Assembly (NCBI GenBank): GCA_964353865.1
Contig: CAYGXJ010000064.1
Coordinates: 1 to 63,598 of the forward strand
From: RBG-16-64-43 sp964353865
GTDB lineage: Bacteria; Chloroflexota; Anaerolineae; Anaerolineales; RBG-16-64-43
Direction of reading: 5' to 3'
DNA length: 63,598 nt
Positions 57,956-63,598 of this stretch are shown here, piece after piece. The notes beneath the pieces are model-generated. The model had not been told where the DNA came from. It ran no database searches and saw only the letters and a program-made list of their open reading frames with translations. How positions within the stretch are numbered: the stretch's first letter is position 1; the number at the start of each line of letters is the position of its first letter. Made by a program: the position numbers and the translations under genes.

Positions 57956-59197
57956 TCACGGGCTCGTGCTGCGCGAGGCCGCGGACTGCGCGGCCTGTTC
58001 CGGGCTCGTGGCCGCACCCTCGCCCGGCGCATCCGCCGGCAACTTGAACCCGAAGACCGATCCCACGCCCTCCTGGCTGTGCACATCGACTTGCGCACCG
58101 TGGGCTTCGATGATCTGTCGAGCCAGCGCCAGGCCGAGCCCGGTGCCGGCGTAGCGGCGGTTGGCCGATCCGTCGAGTTGGTGGAACGGCTCGAAGATTT
58201 CGCCCAGGCGCGCCTGAGGGATGCCGATGCCGGTATCGGTCACTTCGAAGCGGACGAATGATGTATCGCGCGCGGCGCGGATCGTGACCCGCCCTGGCGG
58301 GCGGGTGAACTTGACCGCGTTGTCGAGCAATTGGGTGAGGACCCACACGATCTTCTGGTGGTCGACGTGCACCTGGGGCAGGTCTTCGGCAATGTCACGT
58401 TCCACCGCGGCCGCGCCGGGCCCAGCGTGCGCCGATATCTTCTCATAGGCTTCCTGCACAAGATCCGCAGGCGGCATGGGCGACAAATGGAGTGAGATGG
58501 CCCCTTGCGACGCGCCGGCAAATTGAATCAGATCCTCGATGAGCACTTGCAGCCGCTGGGAGGCGCGCTGCATCACCTCCATGGCCTTGGCCTGGTCCGG
58601 CGTCAGTGGCCCGAGGGCTTGGTCGCCGACCAATTCCACGTAACCCACAATGTGCGCCAGCGGGGTGCGCAACTCGTGCGAAATATTGGCCACGAAGTTG
58701 GCTTTGAGCTGGTTGAGTTCCGAAAGGCGGTCGAGGGCGCGGGTCAATTCGGCGGTGCGCTCGCGGACGCGTCCTTCGAGGGTCAGGTTGGCGGCCTGCA
58801 ACGCACGTTGCAGCTGAGCGATCTGTCGGGCCACGACGCGATCCAGATCGCCGGCGCTCAGCAACCCTTGCTCGAGCAGCACCTCCCCCAGGCGGCGCGA
58901 CGTCCCGCGCGCTGCCGCATCGCTTTGCGCGGCAAGGGCATGCTCAAGTTGCTCGGGGCTGAGCAGACCTTCCTGAATGAGCGCATCGCCCAGGCGGGGA
59001 ACAAGCTCTTCGGCGCTGGAGGGTGAGGCAGGCGGCGGCGTCACCACTTCGCTGAGCCGCCGGCGGAAAATCAGGTCGGCCGCCAGCAACAGGTCCACGC
59101 CGCATTCGGGGCAGTTGCGCTGCCCGAACGGGACGGACGACCCGCAGTGCGGACAGCGCAGGTCGGAGTCGGGCGGAGGGAGGTTGGCTAGTGTCAT
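57956..59197 (-). CDS. Sensor histidine kinase with zinc-ribbon and GspE-N-like N-terminus
   Basis: A 413-residue cytoplasmic histidine kinase. Residues about 14-35 form a zinc ribbon (CPHCG and CPECG). Residues about 65-130 contain two copies of the helical motif found at the start of secretion ATPases (LGDALIQEGLLSPEQLEHAL, LGEVLLEQGLLSAGDLDRVV). A coiled coil leads to HisKA with phospho-acceptor His in ISHELRTPLAHIVGY, then a HATPase domain with N box LLDNAVKF, G1 DTGIGIP and G2 GTGLGLAL. No membrane segment is present. No response regulator is adjacent. The start at 59197 is preferred to 59215. Confidence 0.82.
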   Translation of the reverse strand: MTLANLPPPDSDLRCPHCGSSVPFGQRNCPECGVDLLLAADLIFRRRLSEVVTPPPASPSSAEELVPRLGDALIQEGLLSPEQLEHALAAQSDAAARGTSRRLGEVLLEQGLLSAGDLDRVVARQIAQLQRALQAANLTLEGRVRERTAELTRALDRLSELNQLKANFVANISHELRTPLAHIVGYVELVGDQALGPLTPDQAKAMEVMQRASQRLQVLIEDLIQFAGASQGAISLHLSPMPPADLVQEAYEKISAHAGPGAAAVERDIAEDLPQVHVDHQKIVWVLTQLLDNAVKFTRPPGRVTIRAARDTSFVRFEVTDTGIGIPQARLGEIFEPFHQLDGSANRRYAGTGLGLALARQIIEAHGAQVDVHSQEGVGSVFGFKLPADAPGEGAATSPEQAAQSAASRSTSP

Positions 59198-59266
59198 GCG
59201 AGTAATCGGACGCATGGATGATATTCCGGATGCATCGATTGTGCAAGCTTGGCCGGCCACCACGGC

Positions 59267-59294
59267 TTGCGCCGGTGTTCTCACGCGGTATAAT
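59267..59294 (+). promoter_or_regulatory. Promoter of the 529-residue unknown protein gene
   Basis: TTGCGC (59267-59272), a 16-bp spacer and TATAAT (59289-59294). The transcript would start near 59301 and reach the GTG at 59352 after about 50 nt. Confidence 0.5.
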
Positions 59295-59351
59295 GAGCGC
59301 CTCATTGACAGGCCAAATGAGCCAACGCCGGACCATTGCCTCGAGGATCTC

Positions 59352-60941
59352 GTGACCGATCGCCATCTCAGCGCCCCCGAAGGGTGGGGCGAGAGCTTCT
59401 CCGTCAGCGACAGCGACATCGAACTGATCAACAACCTGCTCCTCGAAGCGGGCGTGCCGCTGACCTCAGAGGCCATGGCGGAAGCAGTGGTGCGCGACCG
59501 CTTGCAGCGCGAGGCGCGCCGCCGCGCCAACCTGAGCGCCAGCCAAAAGATCTACCAACCCAAGTTGAGCTTCCAGGTGGGCGACGAGTTGGCCTTTCCG
59601 GCGTTGGGCTTCACGCGCGGACGGGTCAGCGCCGTGCGCTCCGGGCACAACCCGGAGCTGGGAGCGTTCGAAGTCATTCAGGTGCACATGGACGGCACCC
59701 AGCGGGAGTTTGCCGCCGGCCTGCCGGCCCACAAGTTGAACGAGATCTCCCTCGAGTCGCTGGCCAACCCGCAAAGCTTGTCCGCTGAGGACGTACTTCG
59801 CGACCACGGGGCAGGCATTGCCGAGGCTCTCGAGGCTCGGCTGGGACGCCTGGGCGAGATCGTGCGCATTGCCGGGCGCTGGTTCCCGCGTGCCCTGCTG
59901 GCGGACATTGGCCCGGGACATCTCAACCTGGCCGAGGCCGTGCTCGACGTGGCCGGCGGCGGGCCGCTGCCCACGCCAGCGCTGCTCGAGCACATCGAGC
60001 TTCCCAAAAACATCGATCCGAGTCTGGGTGCCTTCTCGCTCGAATATGCGCTGCAAGAAGACGACCGGTTTGACGAGGTAGGCCCAGCGGGCCAGACGCT
60101 GTGGTTCTTGCGCCGGTTGGAGCCGACCGAGGTCGTCTTCCCCCCGCGACGCCTGGCTTACGAGCCGGTGGAATACGACGCCTCACGTCTCATCGAACCG
60201 CTGCGCCGCCTCGAGCGCCAACTCGAAGATGAATGGGGCCCGGCCGTTGAACCGGCCAAAGACGAAACCGAAGTCAGCCTGACCCTGAGCTATCCCCATT
60301 GGCGGGTGGGGGCGTTGCCCCTCACCACGCGCCTGGCGCGCCTCTTTCCTACCGCCTACGAGGCGCCGCGCATCCGCTTCGAGTTCGTGGATGCTGAGAA
60401 CGGCAGCCGTGTGCCGGGTTGGGTGGTCCGCCCGCAGCGCTATGTCTTTGGACTGGGCGAATGGTACGCTGCCAAAGGATTGATGGCCGGCGCGTACGTG
60501 CGCGTGCGCCAGGGGGAGAAGTCCGGCGAGGTCTTGATCGAAGCCGGCTCGCGCCGCCCGGTGCGCGAATGGGTACGCACGGCGGCGGTCGCCTCCGGCG
60601 GGCGGCTGACCTTCTCGATGCAGAAGCAACTCATCGGCGTGGAGTACGATGAGTTGATGGTCATTTCGGCCGCGGATGTGAACGCCGTGGACGAAGTGTG
60701 GCTGCGCAGCGGCGAGGCGCGCACCTCGCTGGCGCGGCTGGTCTCGGAAGTGTTCCGCGAGGTGGCCAAGCTCAACCCGCAGAGCACGGTGCACGCCCAA
60801 ACCCTTTACAGTGCGGTCAATGTGGCGCGGCGCCTGCCGCCCGGCCCGATCCTGGCCGAGCTGGCCATGCGCCCGTATTTCGTGCACGTCGGGGACCTGT
60901 ACTTCCGCTTCGACGAATCGCGTTGGGTGGATGTGAAATGA
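59352..60941 (+). CDS. Conserved-looking protein of unknown function
   Basis: A 529-residue soluble protein I do not recognise. It starts at GTG 59352, preceded by GAGGATCTC. The N-terminal 60 residues (GESFSVSDSDIELINNLLLE) form a helical unit, and a central part (residues about 75-135) has a beta-barrel pattern (FQVGDELAFPALGFTRGRVS) like an RNA-binding or Tudor/SH3-type fold. A helix-turn-helix-like segment (VAGGGPLPTPALLEHIEL) follows. The last 150 residues are predicted alpha/beta with SARG-rich turns. No enzyme motif is visible. It overlaps the next gene by 4 bases, so both are probably coexpressed. Confidence 0.6.
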   Translation: MTDRHLSAPEGWGESFSVSDSDIELINNLLLEAGVPLTSEAMAEAVVRDRLQREARRRANLSASQKIYQPKLSFQVGDELAFPALGFTRGRVSAVRSGHNPELGAFEVIQVHMDGTQREFAAGLPAHKLNEISLESLANPQSLSAEDVLRDHGAGIAEALEARLGRLGEIVRIAGRWFPRALLADIGPGHLNLAEAVLDVAGGGPLPTPALLEHIELPKNIDPSLGAFSLEYALQEDDRFDEVGPAGQTLWFLRRLEPTEVVFPPRRLAYEPVEYDASRLIEPLRRLERQLEDEWGPAVEPAKDETEVSLTLSYPHWRVGALPLTTRLARLFPTAYEAPRIRFEFVDAENGSRVPGWVVRPQRYVFGLGEWYAAKGLMAGAYVRVRQGEKSGEVLIEAGSRRPVREWVRTAAVASGGRLTFSMQKQLIGVEYDELMVISAADVNAVDEVWLRSGEARTSLARLVSEVFREVAKLNPQSTVHAQTLYSAVNVARRLPPGPILAELAMRPYFVHVGDLYFRFDESRWVDVK

Positions 60942-61375
60942 GCGATCTGCCTCAGCCGGCGCGCATCCTGAAACCCAGCCTATCGACCCAGTACCACATC
61001 GACTATGAGTGGTGGGGCCGCGTCGACCGCGAGTGGCGGGTCTACTTGCTCTCCCATCTGTGCAGCGACCATCGTACGGCCTTGGAAGCGGTGGAAGCCG
61101 GCGAGATGATCGATTGGGTGGAAGAAGATACGGGTGAGGTGCGACAGGTGGATGGCGTGCAGCACGCATTGATCACGCACTGCGCGAAGCAACCTGAATA
61201 CCTGACCCCGCACACCTCACTGGTGGACGCCGTGTTCCGCATCTTCCTGGCCAATGGCAATTCTCCGCTCACCTTAAACGAACTCGCCGAGCGCACCGGC
61301 CGCCCGGCCTCGACCATCCTCCGAACGCTCGGCGGCGCTCGAGTGTACAAAGGGTTGCGCCCGATCAGCGGGTGA
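60938..61375 (+). CDS. Small protein with a C-terminal winged-helix-like segment
   Basis: A 145-residue soluble protein. It starts in an ATGA overlap with the previous gene. Residues about 20-80 are rich in aromatic and charged residues (YHIDYEWWGRVDREWRVYLL), and residues about 95-140 form a helix-turn-helix-like unit (LTLNELAERTGRPASTILRTL) followed by a Gly-Arg tip (YKGLRPISG). It is probably a DNA-binding or RNA-binding partner of the upstream protein. I do not recognise the family. Confidence 0.6.
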   Translation: MSDLPQPARILKPSLSTQYHIDYEWWGRVDREWRVYLLSHLCSDHRTALEAVEAGEMIDWVEEDTGEVRQVDGVQHALITHCAKQPEYLTPHTSLVDAVFRIFLANGNSPLTLNELAERTGRPASTILRTLGGARVYKGLRPISG

Positions 61376-61452
61376 GCCCGGTTCGACCCATCCCTTCAGC
61401 CCCCCGTTCGGTCTTTGGCGTCCTTCGGCGGCAGGCCTCATGCGCCGTGCAA

Positions 61453-61481
61453 TTGCAGGGCGCGTGGCTTAGATGTAGAAT
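61453..61481 (+). promoter_or_regulatory. Promoter of tRNA-Arg
   Basis: TTGCAG (61453-61458), a 17-bp spacer and TAGAAT (61476-61481). The start would fall within two bases of the tRNA 5' end. Confidence 0.6.
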
Positions 61482-61489
61482 GCCCCTAC

Positions 61490-61563
61490 GCCCCTGTAGC
61501 TCAAGTGGATAGAGCGGCGGACTTCTAATCCGCAGGTTGTGGGTTCAAGTCCCGCCAGGGGCG
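61490..61563 (+). tRNA. tRNA-Arg (TCT)
   Basis: A 74-nt cloverleaf. The acceptor GCCCCTG pairs with CAGGGGC, the D arm holds TAGCTCAAGTGGATAGAGC, the anticodon loop CTTCTAA has anticodon TCT, and the T arm GTTCAAGTCC is standard. The discriminator is G and no CCA is encoded. Confidence 0.96.
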
Positions 61564-61628
61564 CCTTGTCTTGCCTCTCTCCGCCCGTCCGTGCCACATG
61601 CCGCGTCAGGTCCACACGGAGCCCACCT

Positions 61629-63260
61629 ATGGCGAAGATCCTCACCGTCGACGAGATGCGCGCTGTCGAGAAGCAGGCAGATGCCGCCGGCCACACCTAC
61701 GCGCAGATGATGGAACACGCCGGGCACAGCGTGTCGCGCTGGGTGGAGCACGTGTGCGGCGGGCTTCACGGGCTGCGCGTGGTGGTGCTGTGCGGCGTGG
61801 GCAACAACGGCGGTGACGGGCTGGTGGCCGCCCATTGGCTGCACCACGGCGGGTCTCAGGTCGAGGTCTTCCTCGCGAAAGCGCGCCCGGCGAGCGATGA
61901 GAACGCCGCCCGCCTCGTGGGGCAGGGCCTGGCTCTCCACGTTGTGCGCGATGAGAACGCCTATGGGGAATTGGCCAATGCGTTGGCCGCGTCCGACGTC
62001 TTTCTCGATGCGCTGCTCGGAACGGGAACCCGCCTGCCGCTCAAGGATCCGATGCCCAGGCTGCTGGCTGCGGTGGCCACGGGTCTGGCCACGGCGCCGC
62101 GCCGGCCGCTGGTCGTCGCGGTGGATTGTCCCTCAGGCGTAGATTGTGACTCGGGCGCGGCCGCGGCCGAAACGGTGCGCGCCGATCTGACCATAACCCT
62201 GGCTGCGGCCAAGGCCGGTCTGCTGCGCTTCCCCGCTGCCGAGTCAGTCGGACGGCTGGTCATTGGCGACATCGGCCTGCCCGTCGGGTTTGCGCCGCTC
62301 GAGAAGGCGAGTCTGTTGATGGCGGAGCCTGAGCTGTTGCGGGCGTGGATCCCCGCCCGCCCACGTAGCGCACACAAGGGCACGTTCGGCCGGGTGGTGG
62401 TTGTGGCCGGCTCGATCAACTATCCTGGGGCGGCGCTGCTGAGCGGTGAAGCGGCGTACCGCGTAGGCGCGGGCCTGGTGACCCTGGCCACGCCTGCACC
62501 CGTCTACAAGGTAATTGTCCCTCGCTTGCCCGAAGCCACCTGGATGATCTTGCCCGACGAGATGGGTGTGGTTGCCGAACCGGCGGTGGAGGTGCTTGAA
62601 CGCGAGATGGGCCAAGCGCAAGCCATGGTCTTTGGCCCGGGGTTCGGCGTGGAGAAGGCGACAGCCGGATTCGTTCGCCGGTTGATAGGCGTGGAGGAGG
62701 CGCCCCACCCGACGAGAATGGGATTCGGTGCCAATCACTCTGCGCCGAGTGCAGCGCATGCGTGGCCGCCGATGGTGATCGATGCGGATGGGCTCAAGCT
62801 CCTCGCCCAAGTCGACAAGTGGTGGACGCATGTGCCTGCGGGAAGTATTGTCACGCCTCACCCAGGCGAAATGGCCATGCTGACCGGCCTCCCCATAGAC
62901 GAGGTTCAAGCCGATCGCATTGGCCTCGCGCAGCGCTGCGCGCGCGACTGGGGCGTGGTGGTCGTGCTCAAAGGCGCGTTCTCGGTGGTCACCGCGCCGA
63001 CGGGCGAGACGGCCGTCGAGCCGTTCGCGACTGCGGCGCTGGCGCGGGCTGGCACGGGCGATGTGCTCACCGGCGCGATCGCAGGTCTTGTGGCGCAAGG
63101 GCTTCCGGCGTGGCAGGCGGCGGTGCTGGGGGCCTATGTGCACGGACGCGCGGGCGAATTGGCCGAGGAGGAATTGCAGACCGCGGCCGCAGTACTCGCA
63201 GGCGATGTGGCCCAGTCGCTGGGTTCGGCGCTGGCCGAGCTCGACGAGAAGGCGCCGTGA
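61629..63260 (+). CDS. nnr: Bifunctional NAD(P)H-hydrate repair enzyme (epimerase/dehydratase)
   Basis: Nnr repairs hydrated NAD(P)H. The 543-residue protein has an N-terminal epimerase domain (TVDEMRAVEKQADAAGHTYA, CGVGNNGGDGLVAAHWL, VDCPSGVDCDSG) and a C-terminal ADP/ATP-dependent dehydratase (HKGTFGRVVVVAGSINYPGA, VIDADGLKLL, TPHPGEMAMLTG, VVLKGAFSVV, ARAGTGDVLTGAIAG). Both domains are complete. The ATG at 61629 follows a GGAG site. It begins 65 bases after tRNA-Arg. Confidence 0.94.
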   Translation: MAKILTVDEMRAVEKQADAAGHTYAQMMEHAGHSVSRWVEHVCGGLHGLRVVVLCGVGNNGGDGLVAAHWLHHGGSQVEVFLAKARPASDENAARLVGQGLALHVVRDENAYGELANALAASDVFLDALLGTGTRLPLKDPMPRLLAAVATGLATAPRRPLVVAVDCPSGVDCDSGAAAAETVRADLTITLAAAKAGLLRFPAAESVGRLVIGDIGLPVGFAPLEKASLLMAEPELLRAWIPARPRSAHKGTFGRVVVVAGSINYPGAALLSGEAAYRVGAGLVTLATPAPVYKVIVPRLPEATWMILPDEMGVVAEPAVEVLEREMGQAQAMVFGPGFGVEKATAGFVRRLIGVEEAPHPTRMGFGANHSAPSAAHAWPPMVIDADGLKLLAQVDKWWTHVPAGSIVTPHPGEMAMLTGLPIDEVQADRIGLAQRCARDWGVVVVLKGAFSVVTAPTGETAVEPFATAALARAGTGDVLTGAIAGLVAQGLPAWQAAVLGAYVHGRAGELAEEELQTAAAVLAGDVAQSLGSALAELDEKAP

Positions 63261-63296
63261 GGTCGAGCGGCGCCGAGCCGCTCCGCAGTGCGAAGT

Positions 63297-63598
63297 CTAT
63301 GGGGCGATCGGCGTCGCGGGAGGCGGCGTGGGGTTAACCTGCATCGGATGCCCGGAGTGGACGAGCAAGAAGGTAGTCTGGCCGGGCAGCACCTGGAACA
63401 CCTCGTCGTACTTCTTCCACCACACCCACACCGTAATCCGGTAGTAGCCGGCCGGCAAATCGCTCACAACGAAGTTCTCGTTGTAGTCGTCGTCGGGGTG
63501 AGCCACGTCGTCGATGTACGTCCAGCTGCGCCAGATGCGGCCGGTGTCGAGGGAGGTGATGGTGAAGCTCTTCTTGGGGATGGCCCACTCCTCCACAG
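63297..63598 (-). CDS. C-terminal fragment of a probable exported protein (cut by window edge)
   Basis: The minus-strand frame is open to the last base. The visible 100 residues are beta-rich (FTITSLDTGRIWRSWTYI, YYRITVWVWWKKYDEVFQV, LPGQTTFLLVHSG) and resemble a carboxypeptidase-regulatory or Ig-like beta-sandwich. They end in a proline-rich tail (NPTPPPATPIAP). No catalytic motif is in view, so the nature of the whole protein cannot be told. Confidence 0.55.
   Translation of the reverse strand, partial: VEEWAIPKKSFTITSLDTGRIWRSWTYIDDVAHPDDDYNENFVVSDLPAGYYRITVWVWWKKYDEVFQVLPGQTTFLLVHSGHPMQVNPTPPPATPIAP

Overview
This 63.6 kb window is high-GC bacterial chromosome (roughly 63-65 % by eye). 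It most likely comes from a Chloroflexota bacterium of the Anaerolineae type. Pointers are an alternative complex III operon with a DUF3341 subunit, a bactofilin, LysM/M23 endopeptidases with an NxLWGN-type LysM, a TGS-containing nucleoside kinase, and a secreted protein ending in the LPLVLR tail that I associate with that phylum. The taxonomic call is inference. I see no phage, insertion sequence or CRISPR array. Three tRNA genes are present: Lys-CTT, Asn-GTT and Arg-TCT.

Layout. 1-2342: a decaying ferrous-iron uptake locus (feoB with ruined G1/G2 motifs and a frameshift, then a FeoC-like remnant). 2.4-7.2 kb: a geranylgeranyl-reductase-like flavoprotein, two LysM-M23 murein hydrolases and rho. 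8.4-14.9 kb: a quinol-oxidising alternative complex III operon (pentaheme cytochrome, split ActB, NrfD-type ActC, ActD fused to a cytochrome c, and a lipoprotein cytochrome c). 15-24 kb: bactofilin, ThiS/MoaD-like protein, two DegV proteins, a helix-hairpin-helix protein, aminotransferase, gluconokinase, ArfB and CorA. 24.2-29.7 kb: an apparent light/B12 regulon, with two tandem CarH/LitR-type MerR-cobalamin regulators, an unidentified membrane protein, an SDR, an MFS pump and a DUF4345 protein. 29.8-33.5 kb: transglutaminase-like protein, a P-loop protein split by an in-frame TAG, AzlCD and a P1 peptidase. 34.5-40.5 kb: a pantothenate/CoA operon (panB-panE-panC-coaX-methyltransferase-small protein-coaBC) behind a strong promoter and a structured leader containing an intrinsic terminator. 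40.9-46.5 kb: a hydrolase/acyl-CoA-synthetase fusion, a second hydrolase and an ABC exporter, with palindromic repeats between them. 47-53.6 kb: tRNA-Asn, nucleoside kinase, RpiR regulator, FAH-family enzyme, dCTP deaminase, ComEA and DUF554. 53.7-63.6 kb: a DsbA-like protein whose first active-site cysteine is encoded by UGA, GNAT and tandem-HTH proteins, a CpaF ATPase, a histidine kinase, two unknown proteins, tRNA-Arg and the NAD(P)HX repair enzyme.

The most interesting signal is at 53679-54419. Two reading frames that look like separate genes join in frame across a UGA sitting exactly where the first Cys of the DsbA CxxC motif should be. A 7-bp hairpin follows with its loop starting 30 nt after the UGA, as expected for a bacterial SECIS. 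This predicts a membrane-anchored selenoprotein with a Sec-Pro-Tyr-Cys centre. Next in interest are the tandem CarH-like regulators with an operator-like palindrome over a probably leaderless start, and the panB leader.
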